Notes: generated by a model from the letters alone, not told the origin. Counted from the first letter of the stretch, positions 1 to 9,289 are shown. The stretch is 64,000 nucleotides of DNA from Methanobacteriota archaeon (GCA_016841665.1 JAENYT010000001.1:406464-470463), one strand, 5' to 3'. Numbers and translations are program-made.

Positions 1-1181
1 TGAACGCCACCTTCGGGGATCACACCACCAATGAAACGGCCTGTTGCATTATCCAGACCTCAGACGGCGGGTACCTGGTCGCCGGATATTCCGAATACCT
101 GAGTACGGGGAAATCCGATGGGCTGGTGGTGAAAATTGATGCGTCCGCGAAGGAGGAGTGGAGGAGAACGTTCGGAGGTGAACTGGACGATGTGGTCTAC
201 TCTGCCGTCGAGGCGGCAAATGGTGATATCCTTGTGGCAGGTTCGACCGAATCGTTTGGCAATGGTGAAGCAGATGGATGGGTGGTGCGGATGACCGCCT
301 CCGGACGGGAGATCTGGAACCGCGCGTATGGGGGGATCAAGACTGATGCCGCCCGTGACCTCACCGAACCATCGGATGGGATCTTTGTGTTCGCCGGGAT
401 AACCACCTATATCACAGGCACGGACCGGACTGATACTGATGCGTGGTTGGTAACATTCAATTCTTCCGGTGAAACGCTGGTGGACATGACGTATGGCGGT
501 GCGGACATGAATGCCTCTGCGGAATCGATTGTCCGGACTCCTGATGGCGGCTACCTGTTCGCCGGCAGTATCGAGGAATATGGAACGGGTGACCTTGATG
601 CATGGCTTGTGAAGGTTGATGCCATGGGGAATGATGTCTGGGAAGAGAGGTTCGGAAGCGTGCATGATGATGTCGCACACGCGCTGATTGCCCTGTCCGA
701 GAGTTATTACGCATTTTGCGGGACTTTTGGTTCCCAAGCTGCTGGTGAGGATCAGGTATCGAATGCGTGGGTGGTCTGGCTGAGTGAACCGACTCCTTCA
801 ACAACTGGAACGGAGGTGATTGATGCATCACCGCCGGCAGAACCGGATGAAAGAACCGAAGAAGATCGAAATAACGATGAAAGGTTTGAAGAAGACACCA
901 GCACCGAAGAAAATGCATCCGATGATACACGGCAGGACGAGGTTGGTGAGGGTGAAGCAGGGAATGAAGACAATAAGGAGGATATAGACCGGGAAGAAGA
1001 CGAGTCTGAAGAGGATGGCGACAAAAAGAAGGATATAGACCGGGAAGAAGACGAGTCTGAAGAGGATGACGACAAAAAGAAGGATGGAGACAGTGAAGAA
1101 GACGAGTCTGAAGAGGATGGCGACAAAAAGAAGGATGGAGACGGTGAAGAAGAAACCGATGAACGAGAACGTGAGGGATGA
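1..1181 (+). CDS. Secreted/surface beta-propeller-like repeat protein with acidic tail, 5' partial
   Basis: The gene enters from before the window; frame 3 is open from the first base, so the apparent GTG start near 126 is internal. Residues are organised in about four repeats of roughly 50 residues with the pattern DGGYLVAG, a stretch ending in DAWLVK.D..G, then W...FGG. Such repeats are common in methanogen surface proteins and are thought to fold as beta-propeller blades. After about 780 the protein turns into a highly charged low-complexity tail with three and a half copies of a 17-residue Glu/Asp/Lys unit, ending at a TGA. No C-terminal membrane anchor or PGF-type sorting motif is visible, so how it is held at the surface is unclear. 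Function unknown. Confidence 0.8.
   Translation, partial: NATFGDHTTNETACCIIQTSDGGYLVAGYSEYLSTGKSDGLVVKIDASAKEEWRRTFGGELDDVVYSAVEAANGDILVAGSTESFGNGEADGWVVRMTASGREIWNRAYGGIKTDAARDLTEPSDGIFVFAGITTYITGTDRTDTDAWLVTFNSSGETLVDMTYGGADMNASAESIVRTPDGGYLFAGSIEEYGTGDLDAWLVKVDAMGNDVWEERFGSVHDDVAHALIALSESYYAFCGTFGSQAAGEDQVSNAWVVWLSEPTPSTTGTEVIDASPPAEPDERTEEDRNNDERFEEDTSTEENASDDTRQDEVGEGEAGNEDNKEDIDREEDESEEDGDKKKDIDREEDESEEDDDKKKDGDSEEDESEEDGDKKKDGDGEEETDEREREG
981..1157 (+). repeat. 51-bp in-frame tandem repeat coding the acidic tail
   Basis: Copies begin at 981, 1032 and 1083, exactly 51 bp apart, with a partial copy from 1134. Each encodes 17 residues rich in Asp, Glu and Lys. The first two copies share GATATAGACCGGGAAGAA while the later ones start GATGGAGAC, so the array grew by duplication and then diverged slightly. 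The reading frame is kept throughout. Confidence 0.9.
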
Positions 1182-1253
1182 TGGAGAGGCTGAAGAATAT
1201 TCTTCAGTTGCGGGATGGGGCACCCGTTCCGGTTGCGGTACAGTGTGGGATCC

Positions 1254-1457
1254 CTATTCAATATACTGAACCCTCCCCACGCTCCCGTCGGTCAGACGCA
1301 CCTTGATGCCGTGGGGGTGGAATGAAGAACTGGTCAGTATCTCTTTGACCGTACCTTCGGTGAGTTTACCGCTTTTCTGGTCTTTTTTCAGCACGATTCG
1401 TACTTTCATCCCGGCACTGAGATTTTTTCTTTGGCGCCCGTCCTTTTCTGCTGTCAT
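1254..1457 (-). CDS. YwbE family protein (DUF2196)
   Basis: A 67-residue protein of the YwbE family, recognised by KVRIVLKKDQKSGKLTEG followed by HPHGIKVRLTDG and GRVQYIE. Bacterial members are about 64 residues long with a similarly short N-terminus, so the ATG at 1457 is preferred over one at 1481 that would add eight basic residues. The fold is expected to be a small beta-barrel; the biochemical role of the family is not known. It stands alone, in the opposite direction to the repeat protein before it. Confidence 0.8.
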   Translation of the reverse strand: MTAEKDGRQRKNLSAGMKVRIVLKKDQKSGKLTEGTVKEILTSSSFHPHGIKVRLTDGSVGRVQYIE

Positions 1458-1835
1458 GCGTCTTTCTCTCTTTTTGCCCATTCATCCGGCAGGCCCGCGC
1501 CCCGTTGAGAATCCGGCAGCATGGTCTGCGGATGAGCAGGATATGCAGGATCTATTGTATCTGTTCACCGATGAGCATTCGCATGGTGCGCAATGGAAGA
1601 ATCTGACAACAGGGCCTCTGAATAGTAACAATATTATATTATCGGTTGAATCTTTGTTGTCCATGGTTGCAATGCGACACAGGGAATACAGGCAGAATTT
1701 TTGATTGCGGTACCATCGGGGACCTCTGGATAGCATGATCTGCGCTCGGGACGATGAAGGCGGTATGAGAGAGGCGATGGATACTCTTGCTCATGATGCC
1801 CGGAATCCAAAAAAATTCCGGCAGAAGGGAGATAT
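1458..1835. other. Intergenic stretch with no convincing gene
   Basis: About 380 bases between ywbE and the next doubtful ORF. Short open frames exist on both strands but none has a ribosome-binding site, a recognisable motif or a codon pattern like the neighbours. A purine/AT-rich patch near 1620-1650 could hold a promoter for the minus-strand ywbE gene, but no clear TATA box stands out. Confidence 0.4.
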
Positions 1836-2105
1836 TCAGAGTGCACTGCCCGAATCCCGGGTGTTTGGAACGGACACCCCATCGATCGGGTCGTCCGGGA
1901 GCGCTCCTGGTACAGGGGATGAACCAAAGATGAGTGTTTGTGCAATATTTTCCCCGATAACCTCGATTCCGGAGACAATTACACTGTCACTCTCCGTGCC
2001 GATGCCGCATACCCCCGATGCCCGGTACACCAGAGATCCGGAGAAATAGAGCCCCTCATCCTGATTGCGGGCCTCTCTGATCTCAGGATTGGTGCCCCGG
2101 CTCAC
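1836..2105 (-). CDS. Doubtful small hypothetical protein
   Basis: An 89-residue frame with a GTG start 17 bases after the helicase stop and on the same strand. The middle is plausibly protein-like (GLYFSGSLVYRASG, then ESDSVIVSGIEVIGENI) but GC at third positions is lower than in neighbouring genes and no strong Shine-Dalgarno is seen. The frame also stays open upstream into the end of the helicase gene. It may be a short real gene, a decayed remnant of a longer one, or chance; no family was recognised. Confidence 0.3.
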   Translation of the reverse strand: MSRGTNPEIREARNQDEGLYFSGSLVYRASGVCGIGTESDSVIVSGIEVIGENIAQTLIFGSSPVPGALPDDPIDGVSVPNTRDSGSAL

Positions 2106-2122
2106 CTGTGTCCGCCGCAGAA

Positions 2123-3415
2123 TTACTGTGCAAGCTCGACCTTGAGCAGCGCAGCAGCGATCTCGAGCGAGGTGTAGTTGTCGACCATCATGCGCTCGAT
2201 AAGTTCCACCTCTTTTTCGATGTCGCCGTTATCCATAATCTGCTTCACCTTCTCCATGAGGTTTCTGGTGCGGGTTTCGGCAGCATCGCTTGCTTTGGGG
2301 AGCGGGATGCGGGCTATGTTAATCCGTGCGTGCTTCTGGATTGTACGGAGCTTGTAGACTTCCCTCGGATCGACGAAGGTGATGGCGCGCCCGGCTCTGC
2401 CGGCCCTGGCGGTCCTGCCGATGCGGTGGACATAATTCTCTACATCCTGCGGCACATCGAAATTCACGACCAGGTCGATGTCATCGACGTCAATACCTCG
2501 TGCAGCGACATCGGTGGCGATGAGGGCGTCGATTTGGCCTTTCCTGAAGTTTGCCATCACATGGTCCCGCTGTGCCTGCTTCATATCCCCGTGGAGCCCT
2601 TTTGCCACGTATCCCCGCGCCTGGAGGTGGGTGGAGAGAATATCGACGCCCTTTTTCGTGTTGCAAAAGACGAGCGCGAGGGCGGGGTCGTAGATGTCAA
2701 ACAGCCTGCACAGGATATCGAGCTTGTCCCTGCTCCGTATTTCGACGTACAGCTGTTCGACCTGCGGGACAGTCATCTCGCGATCCGCAATACGGACAAA
2801 TTCGGGATTTTTCTGGAACTTCTTCGAAATTTCCAGGATCGGCCTGGGAAGGGTCGCCGAAAACAGTATGGTCTGGCGTTTTGTGGGTGTCTTCCCGATG
2901 ATCTTTTCGATATCCCCGATGAATCCCATGTCGAGCATCTGGTCTGCCTCGTCGAGGATCACCATAGTCACCTCCGAGAGGGAGAGGGTGCCGCGTTTGA
3001 TATGGTCGAGTACTCTGCCCGGTGTGCCGACGACGACCTGCGCGCCGCGCCGCAGCGCTTTGAGTTGTCGCTCAATGGGCTGACCGCCGTAGATGGGGAG
3101 AGTCGTGATGCCGCGTAGATGGGATGCAAGGCGTGAAAATTCCTCTGCGGTCTGGATGGCGAGTTCCCGTGTCGGCGAAAGCACGATGGCCTGCGTTGCC
3201 CTGTTGCGGGTGTCGATCTTTTCGAGGGTGGGAATCCCGAACGCCGCCGTTTTTCCCGTGCCCGTTTGTGCCTGCCCGGTCACATCTTTTCCCGCAAGGA
3301 TTGGGGGTATCGCGGATATCTGGATGGGAGTGGGCTCCTCGAAGCCCATGTCTTCTATTGCTTTGAGTATTCCCCTGGATATTTCAAAGTTCGAGAAACG
3401 AAAAGAGGTAGTCAT
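2123..3415 (-). CDS. DEAD-box ATP-dependent RNA helicase
   Basis: A 430-residue two-RecA-domain helicase that unwinds RNA duplexes with ATP. All core motifs are present in order: Q motif (FEEPTPIQ), motif I AQTGTGKT, Ia PTRELAIQ, GG, TPGR, motif II DEAD, motif III SAT, then motif IV (LVFCNTKK), V (ATDVAARGID) and VI (HRIGRTARAG). It resembles the CshA/DeaD group used in RNA turnover and cold adaptation. The protein ends about 60 residues after motif VI, so there is no long RNA-binding C-terminal domain as in bacterial DeaD. About 240 bases without a gene lie upstream and could hold a regulated leader, though nothing specific is seen there. Confidence 0.95.
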   Translation of the reverse strand: MTTSFRFSNFEISRGILKAIEDMGFEEPTPIQISAIPPILAGKDVTGQAQTGTGKTAAFGIPTLEKIDTRNRATQAIVLSPTRELAIQTAEEFSRLASHLRGITTLPIYGGQPIERQLKALRRGAQVVVGTPGRVLDHIKRGTLSLSEVTMVILDEADQMLDMGFIGDIEKIIGKTPTKRQTILFSATLPRPILEISKKFQKNPEFVRIADREMTVPQVEQLYVEIRSRDKLDILCRLFDIYDPALALVFCNTKKGVDILSTHLQARGYVAKGLHGDMKQAQRDHVMANFRKGQIDALIATDVAARGIDVDDIDLVVNFDVPQDVENYVHRIGRTARAGRAGRAITFVDPREVYKLRTIQKHARINIARIPLPKASDAAETRTRNLMEKVKQIMDNGDIEKEVELIERMMVDNYTSLEIAAALLKVELAQ

Positions 3416-3655
3416 TCTCTTAGTATGCGTGCTCTCCCTTCTTTATACATAGCATTGGGGAGGGTGGTTCCGACCGGGACCAGGTTTCGAGAAATCCCCC
3501 CAAAAATCCAGAAACCGTCTTCATGGGCCGTGCAGGCAGGGAATCCTGCATCATGCCGAATATTTATATGAAACCACAGGAATTATCCTCCATATCGTTC
3601 GTGAACGGGGGCGAGTCCCATCAGCGATGGCAGTGAGGATGGATCGGGCGCGGGT

Positions 3656-5794
3656 GTGGTGAAGTTCGGGATGTTCAAGGGAGTATATGTCCCCACGCTC
3701 CTGACGATTCTCGGGGTAATCCTCTACCTTCGCACCGGGTGGGTCGTCGGCAATGTCGGCCTGCTCGGCGCGTGGATGATCATCCTCATCGCATTTTCCA
3801 TTACTACATCAACCGCGCTCTCGATGTCCTCCATCATCAGCAATATCCGCATCGGGCCCGGCGGCCCCTATTCCATCATCACGCGGTCGCTGGGCATGGA
3901 GGTCGGGGGAAGCATCGGGGTGCCCCTGTACTTCGCCCTTGCGTTTTCCATCGTGCTCTACATCTTCGGGTTCAAGGAGGGGCTTCTTTACCTCTTTCCC
4001 GGTTTTTCCCCCGTAATTATTGATTTCGTGACCTTCCTGGTTGCGTTTTCCATCGTGTTCCTCAGCACCGACGCGGCATTCAGGGTGCAGTACATCATCC
4101 TTGCCATTATCGCTGCCTCGCTGATATCGATCTTTGCCGCAGGGCTCGATCACCTCCCTGCCCCTGAGATCATCGCAGGGCCGATGAATGCCACGTTCTG
4201 GGTCGTGTTTGCAATTTTTTTTCCCGCAGCCACCGGGATTATGGCCGGGGCAAACATGTCCGGAGAACTTGCCAATCCTCGGCGTAGCATCCCTCTCGGC
4301 ACCATCGGGGCAATCGCGACCAGTCTTGTGGTATACCTGACGCTGGCCTACTGGTTTGCGGGGAACGCCTCATCACCGGAACTCACGGGCAATTTCAATT
4401 TTATCTTCGAGCAGGCCGCCGTCGGCTGGGTGGTCGTTGCCGGCCTTCTCGCAGCGACCTTCTCATCCGCTATCAATTCCTTTGTGGGTGCTTCGCGGGT
4501 GCTCCATGCCATGGCTGAACACAACATCCTTCCCTACAGCGAGTGGCTCTCCCGGCGTTCGGCCTCGGGGATACCGCGCAACGCCCTGCTTTTTACCGGC
4601 ATCGTGGTATCGGGCGTCCTGCTGTTGCGGGACCTCAATACCGTTGCCCCCTTCATCACCATGTTCTTCCTGATCAGCTACGCGATGATCAATATCGTCA
4701 TCCTTCTTGAACAGAGTCTTGGATTGGCCAGCTTCCGGCCGATTTTCAGGATCCCCCGTATCATCCCGCTCGCCGGAACGCTTGGGTGCCTGTTTGTGAT
4801 GTTCATCATCAATGCCGTGTTCAGCCTGGTTGCGGTGATACTGGTGGCGCTCTTTTACTATATCCTGATGTACCGCCACCTCCAGAGCCCGCAGCCCTAT
4901 GGGGATGTGAGAAGCAGCCTTTTCGTGGCACTGGCGGAATGGGCTGCGAAAAAGGCGATGTCCATGCCCATTTCACAGGAGCGCGCGTGGCGGCCGAACC
5001 TCCTCGTCCCGGTCGAGAATCCTGCAGATATCTATGGAGTCGCAGATTTTCTACGAGATGTCGCCTTTCCTCGCGGCTCTGTGAACATCATCGGCATCGC
5101 GATCGATGAGGTGCGCGATGAACAGAGGGACGGTCTGTTGCTGCTTCAGGAGGATTTCCGGATGGACGGCATCTATGCCGAATGGACCATTGTGAACGCC
5201 GACACCTTTGAAAACGGTGTTGCAGCAAGCATACAGACCCTGAAACGCACGCTTTTCAGCCCCAATATCGTGTTTCTGCAGCTGCCGCCCGAAACGGGCA
5301 AAATCCATGATCTGCTCTTTATCATGCAAAAGGCGACCGAGAACTTCAAGGGCATCGTCCTGTACGCAGGCCACCCGCAGGCCGCGTTGGGAAGAAAACG
5401 GAGGATCAATCTCTGGCTGACCGGTTCGTGCATGGAATGGTCTCCCGGTATGCGGCTGGAAAATTGCGATCTCTCGATTCTTGTGGCCTACAAGCTCATC
5501 ATCAACTGGGATGCCGATCTTATGATGATCGCGGTGGTGGACGATAAGGATCGCATCCCCGAAGCAGAGGAATCGCTCTCCATGCTCATCGAGTACGCAC
5601 GGATACCGGCGAAAAATGTCATGGTTGTGCTCGGGCCGTTCACTGATTTTCTCGAGGACGCCCCCCATGCGGATATTAATATCTTCAGCCTTCCCCCCGA
5701 TCCGGATATCGAGAGGATCAGGGAGATCGTGAGAAAAACGGGTTCCACCTGTATATTCTGCCGTGATTCCACGCAGGAAAGCGCGCTGGCGTGA
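3656..5794 (+). CDS. APC-superfamily permease resembling cation-chloride cotransporters
   Basis: A 712-residue membrane protein. The N-terminal FKGVYVPTLLTILGVILYLR and GWVVGNVGLLGA closely match the first transmembrane helix of the Na-K-Cl/K-Cl cotransporter family, including its prokaryotic members. About 12 membrane helices follow up to residue ~420, and GIMAGANMSGELANPRRSIP is the conserved TM6-7 region of the amino acid/cation-chloride fold. Residues ~430-712 form a soluble domain with alternating beta-alpha character, as in the cytosolic C-terminus of these carriers. The GTG at 3656 is the first usable start. Substrate (ions versus amino acids) cannot be fixed from sequence; the cotransporter-like N-terminus favours ions. 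Confidence 0.8.
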   Translation: MVKFGMFKGVYVPTLLTILGVILYLRTGWVVGNVGLLGAWMIILIAFSITTSTALSMSSIISNIRIGPGGPYSIITRSLGMEVGGSIGVPLYFALAFSIVLYIFGFKEGLLYLFPGFSPVIIDFVTFLVAFSIVFLSTDAAFRVQYIILAIIAASLISIFAAGLDHLPAPEIIAGPMNATFWVVFAIFFPAATGIMAGANMSGELANPRRSIPLGTIGAIATSLVVYLTLAYWFAGNASSPELTGNFNFIFEQAAVGWVVVAGLLAATFSSAINSFVGASRVLHAMAEHNILPYSEWLSRRSASGIPRNALLFTGIVVSGVLLLRDLNTVAPFITMFFLISYAMINIVILLEQSLGLASFRPIFRIPRIIPLAGTLGCLFVMFIINAVFSLVAVILVALFYYILMYRHLQSPQPYGDVRSSLFVALAEWAAKKAMSMPISQERAWRPNLLVPVENPADIYGVADFLRDVAFPRGSVNIIGIAIDEVRDEQRDGLLLLQEDFRMDGIYAEWTIVNADTFENGVAASIQTLKRTLFSPNIVFLQLPPETGKIHDLLFIMQKATENFKGIVLYAGHPQAALGRKRRINLWLTGSCMEWSPGMRLENCDLSILVAYKLIINWDADLMMIAVVDDKDRIPEAEESLSMLIEYARIPAKNVMVVLGPFTDFLEDAPHADINIFSLPPDPDIERIREIVRKTGSTCIFCRDSTQESALA

Positions 5795-5926
5795 GCACAC
5801 GACCCCTTGAGCCCTGCAGACGGAGGTATCCAGTCCGCGCACCCATTCGATGGGGGCGGTGCGTGGAGGGGTAACAGGGTCACTCCGATTCCCGATATGT
5901 CGATGGATCGAAGGACGAAAGGAATG

Positions 5927-6343
5927 TTATGAGTATCCTGCTTTTTTGATCAGGTAATACCCGCTGCAGAGGGCGATGATTATTGCGGCCACACCGAGGA
6001 TTGGCATATCACCGATGCCCTCCTCGAAGGGGTCAAACAGGATCACCTTTCGCGAAATGGCGATGATTGTGACGAGCAGAATGGCCTCGACACGAATCCT
6101 GTTCTCCTTCATGTAGACCTTGATGGTATCAATAAGTTCGAGCCCGATGAGAATGAGCAGGAAAAACCCGAACAGATCGATAATTTCGTGGGTGTCCAGG
6201 CGATAGGAGGTAACCTCCACGATGGCCTGGATCACCAGTATGACCAGCTCTATGACCGTGAAAAAGATGACGATCGAGAAGAGGGCGATCAGGATGTAGT
6301 AGATCCCCCGTTCAAATTGGTTCAATCGATCGAGCGCAATCAT
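5927..6343 (-). CDS. PsiE-type small membrane protein
   Basis: A 138-residue protein with four hydrophobic helices, matching the phosphate-starvation-inducible PsiE family (ELIDTIKVYMKENRIRVEAI and ISRKVILFD are typical of the family). Members are inner-membrane proteins of unknown biochemical function. It is convergent with the cotransporter-like gene and on the same strand as the transporter that follows, but about 215 bases separate them, so it is probably a separate transcript. Confidence 0.75.
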   Translation of the reverse strand: MIALDRLNQFERGIYYILIALFSIVIFFTVIELVILVIQAIVEVTSYRLDTHEIIDLFGFFLLILIGLELIDTIKVYMKENRIRVEAILLVTIIAISRKVILFDPFEEGIGDMPILGVAAIIIALCSGYYLIKKAGYS

Positions 6344-6558
6344 TGCCCTTTGATTCTCCTTTTCTCTCCGGATTCGGTACCTATGCTCTCATTTGCCGGC
6401 ACTTGCATTTAAGAGTAATGAAATCGATGCACCCGGGTGGGGCATACCCTCGATCCGATTGCATCATTGCCCCACAACGATCTGCCTCCTTCTGTATATC
6501 GGGTTTGGTGTGTCTGCCGTTGGTATGGGGCCGCCATGGCTGCGTGCAGACAGGGGAT

Positions 6559-7767
6559 CTACGGGAACAGACCGAACGAGATCACGTATACCATCACCTG
6601 GCTTAAGGTCAGAGGGATCCCGAGGTATGCGAATTCCATAAAACTGATCGAATAGCCCTGCTTTTCCGCATTATGGATGATAATGATGTTGCTTGCCGCC
6701 CCGAGGATAAGGAGGTTTCCTGCAATCGTACTACCGGCAGCGAGAGCAAGGTATGCCTCGATGGGGCTGGCTGCATCAGCCAGCACGGGAAGGAAAAGTG
6801 CCACGAAAGGGACGTTGGAGATGATCTGGCTGAAAAGGATGCTGAGCATCATAATTGAGGGGATATCAAGGAAAAATCCGGACGATAGGTTGAGCAGGGA
6901 CTGGAAAACCCCCGAATCCCACACGCCCTGCATCAGCACGAACATCGATGCAAAGAAGATCAATGTGTGCCAGTCAATGTTCCAGAGTATCTCACTTCTT
7001 CTCGGGGAGAAGAGCATGATGGGAAGAGCAGCCGCCACCGCGATGAGGGTGAGCGAGATCTCTGGTCCACTTCTCGCGAGGCCGCATAGTATGGTCTTTG
7101 CCACAATCATCAGGATGATGAGGCCGAGGGATCCAAGAGAGAGTTTCGCAAGGCTCTTATCGACGGTCTTTTCGTGCTCGTGGGTAAGCACGCACCGGGA
7201 AAACTCTTTCCGGAACGCGTATCTCACCACGCAATAGACGAGCAGCAGGCTGGCCAGAGTGGGGATGCAGAGGTACCGGAGGAAGGTCAAAAACGGGTAT
7301 TCCATGCCTGATCCCATCGCAATCAGGAGATTCTGCGGATTTCCGATGGGGCTCATCACGCTTCCGGTGGTCACGGCGAAGGCGAGGGCCAAAAGGAGCA
7401 TTTTCGCCGATATCCCGTATTTTCTCGAGAGATGGATAACAAAGGGCGTGCCTATAATCGCCACGGTGTCATTCATAAGAATGGCTGAAAGGAGACCTGC
7501 AACCATAATGAACAGCAGTACGAGGCTGTCCAGATTCATCGCGCAGCAGAATACTCTATACGAGAGAGGGAGCAACGCGCCACTGCGCCAGAGGGCCTCG
7601 CCGACAATGAACATTCCGGAGAGAAAGAGGATGATGTCGATGTTGATTGCCCTCAACGCGTCCTCGGGTGTGATCTGGCCCGTGACCAGCATTGCAATCG
7701 CTCCTCCGAGCATGATCTGCCAGATGCCCGGTCTCAATTGGAGGGTATTCCGCAGGGCGATGAGCAC
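6559..7767 (-). CDS. ArsB/NhaD/SLC13-superfamily ion transporter
   Basis: A 402-residue integral membrane protein with about 11 hydrophobic helices in two inverted halves. The paired signatures SPIGNPQNLLIA and GAASNIIIIHNAE are the re-entrant loop motifs of the ion transporter superfamily that includes arsenite exporter ArsB and Na+/H+ antiporter NhaD. No ars regulator or reductase is nearby, so arsenite export is not supported over proton/sodium or anion transport. GTG at 7767 is the only canonical start: the frame upstream is open to a TAG and continues hydrophobic for about ten residues, but without ATG, GTG or TTG. Confidence 0.75.
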   Translation of the reverse strand: MLIALRNTLQLRPGIWQIMLGGAIAMLVTGQITPEDALRAINIDIILFLSGMFIVGEALWRSGALLPLSYRVFCCAMNLDSLVLLFIMVAGLLSAILMNDTVAIIGTPFVIHLSRKYGISAKMLLLALAFAVTTGSVMSPIGNPQNLLIAMGSGMEYPFLTFLRYLCIPTLASLLLVYCVVRYAFRKEFSRCVLTHEHEKTVDKSLAKLSLGSLGLIILMIVAKTILCGLARSGPEISLTLIAVAAALPIMLFSPRRSEILWNIDWHTLIFFASMFVLMQGVWDSGVFQSLLNLSSGFFLDIPSIMMLSILFSQIISNVPFVALFLPVLADAASPIEAYLALAAGSTIAGNLLILGAASNIIIIHNAEKQGYSISFMEFAYLGIPLTLSQVMVYVISFGLFP

Positions 7768-8060
7768 GAGAACGATAGTGAGTATGACGGCAGAAACGTA
7801 CGTGGAAGAATTACACCTGATGCAATAATGAACACATCGCTATGCAATCATGAATCCGGTATGAAAATCGTTGATGATACATGTTCAGCAGGATATTCAT
7901 CGCTGGTGATCGCGGCATCTGCCGGTCCTGTTCCTGTTCGGGGATGATGGATGCGAATATGCCGGTGATCGTTCAGGCTTTCTGCGCGCCCTCCTGCATT
8001 CCGGTCGGATCAATCAGACTCGGTGCACAATATAGTATTCACGCATTTTTTTCACTAACA
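7768..8060. other. Intergenic stretch with no convincing gene
   Basis: About 300 bases between the divergent transporter and small membrane protein genes. It must contain the transporter promoter, but no unambiguous TATA box was found on the minus strand. Short open frames here have no ribosome-binding site or protein-like composition. Confidence 0.4.
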
Positions 8061-8069
8061 AATATATAA
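8061..8069 (+). promoter_or_regulatory. TATA box of the small membrane protein gene
   Basis: The AATATATAA element is centred near 8065, which predicts transcription start near 8092, two bases before the ATG at 8094. There is no Shine-Dalgarno, so the mRNA should be leaderless. Confidence 0.6.
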
Positions 8070-8093
8070 ATAAACGGATACAACTTTGCGGGC

Positions 8094-8225
8094 ATGTCGT
8101 TCATAAAAATAGCCAACATTGGGCTTATCGTTCATTTTATCCTGGTTACCATTGCGTTCCTGCTCATTCTCGGGATGAATCCGTCAGTCAGGGAAGCGAT
8201 CACAGACATTGTGACACTTATGTGA
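8094..8225 (+). CDS. Single-span small membrane protein (43 residues)
   Basis: A 43-residue frame, ATG at 8094 and TGA at 8223-8225. It has one strongly hydrophobic helix (residues ~9-27, IGLIVHFILVTIAFLLIL) followed by an amphipathic tail. A strong TATA box is placed exactly for a leaderless mRNA, which is the main reason to believe it is translated. No family was recognised; a small subunit or regulator of a membrane complex would fit such a protein, but that is only inference. Confidence 0.55.
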   Translation: MSFIKIANIGLIVHFILVTIAFLLILGMNPSVREAITDIVTLM

Positions 8226-8329
8226 AACTACCGCCTGCATTCCTGCGTGGCTGCTGGCGGCACGTGAACGCTGTGCAGATTTGTGCCGGGAAGCGCAACC
8301 ACTAAATAATCCGGAGCAGAGGCGGTGGT

Positions 8330-9016
8330 ATGTTCGTCATAGGCCACCGGGGGGCACGGGCGCTGGAGCCGGAAAACACGCTGCGTGCGCTGCGCAGGGG
8401 GATGGAGTGTGCACTCTACGTGGAAGTGGATGTGCGCGTGAGCAGGGACCGGCATCTTGTCGTAATACACGACGCCGCCGTGGACCGCACCACAAACGGC
8501 TCGGGGGCGGTTGGATCGCTCACGCTCGCCGAACTCAGGGACCTTGACGCCGGGGAAGGTGAACGCATCCCGACGCTTGCGGAGGTGCTCCATCTGGTCA
8601 GCGAGCGAGGCGGGGGTCTCGTGGTGGAGATCAAGGAACCGGGGAGCGAGGTGGCGATCTGCGCAATGCTCGCCAGAGTGCGGCCGGAACCCCTCCTCGT
8701 CGTGTCATTCCACCCGGAGATTTTTCGATCGGTCGGTGAGCTGCTCGGCGATGTGGCCACCGGCCTGATCTATTCACGGAGCCTTGAGGATCCCGTACAG
8801 GCGGCCCGTGCGGTGCATGCCCGGGTGATCCTTCCCAAATTCACGAGGGTGACACCCGACCTCGTCGAGGCTGCACATGGTGCAGGACTTTCCGTGGTCC
8901 CCTGGACGCTGAACAGCGAAGCAGAATTTGCCCGGGCGGTGGCGCTCGGCGTCGACGGGTTCGCGAGCGACGATCCCTGCATGGGGAGGGATTTTCTTGC
9001 GTCACACGGTGGGTGA
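8330..9016 (+). CDS. ugpQ: Glycerophosphodiester phosphodiesterase
   Basis: A 228-residue GDPD-family TIM barrel that hydrolyses glycerophosphodiesters to glycerol phosphate and an alcohol. The catalytic and metal-binding signature is complete: GHRGARALEPENT at the N-terminus, EVDVRVSRD, and VVIHDAAVDRTTNGSG. The metal ligands (Glu, Asp) and catalytic His pair are in place, and the length is typical of the short soluble forms. No signal peptide, so it acts in the cytoplasm, probably in turnover of lipid head groups. An ACTAAATAAT element about 25 bases before the ATG suggests a leaderless message. Confidence 0.88.
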   Translation: MFVIGHRGARALEPENTLRALRRGMECALYVEVDVRVSRDRHLVVIHDAAVDRTTNGSGAVGSLTLAELRDLDAGEGERIPTLAEVLHLVSERGGGLVVEIKEPGSEVAICAMLARVRPEPLLVVSFHPEIFRSVGELLGDVATGLIYSRSLEDPVQAARAVHARVILPKFTRVTPDLVEAAHGAGLSVVPWTLNSEAEFARAVALGVDGFASDDPCMGRDFLASHGG

Positions 9017-9091
9017 CCGGGAATTTGTGCGGGTTTCGTACCCCCTCCCACGGCGAATCATTTATGTCATTGCTCGCACGTATGGGCTGGT

Positions 9092-9289
9092 ATGCAGGAG
9101 ATCATCAACGTCGGAAAGAAGGTCAACGGTTTGGAGGTGCAGTACGAGAGGAGCACCATGATCCTCAATGAGGACTTCACCTACAGCGAGCTCATCGACC
9201 TCAGGATCAATGCGCTCGACCTGCTCGATCATCCTGAACGGTACATGCTCGACATATACAACCACAGGATTATCGAAAAAATCCCCTGA
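9092..9289 (+). CDS. Small hypothetical protein
   Basis: A 65-residue soluble protein rich in charged and aliphatic residues (SELIDLRINALDLLDHPERY). A TATA-like ATTTATGT at 9059-9067 is spaced for a leaderless mRNA starting at the ATG. Codon use matches the neighbours. No recognised domain; probably a lineage-specific small protein. Confidence 0.55.
   Translation: MQEIINVGKKVNGLEVQYERSTMILNEDFTYSELIDLRINALDLLDHPERYMLDIYNHRIIEKIP

Noticed and set aside
981..1157. Short regular repeats considered as a CRISPR array
   Set aside because: Copies abut without spacers and stay in one coding frame.
752..1261. A Ser-rich 169-residue minus-strand frame
   Set aside because: It is the reverse reading of the acidic tandem repeat; repeats keep several frames open by chance.
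2108..3118. A 336-residue plus-strand open frame
   Set aside because: It is the complement of the DEAD-box helicase, whose motifs are complete; the plus-strand translation has no domain pattern.
6559..7767. Arsenite export operon
   Set aside because: The carrier belongs to the wider superfamily and no arsR, arsC or arsA is adjacent.
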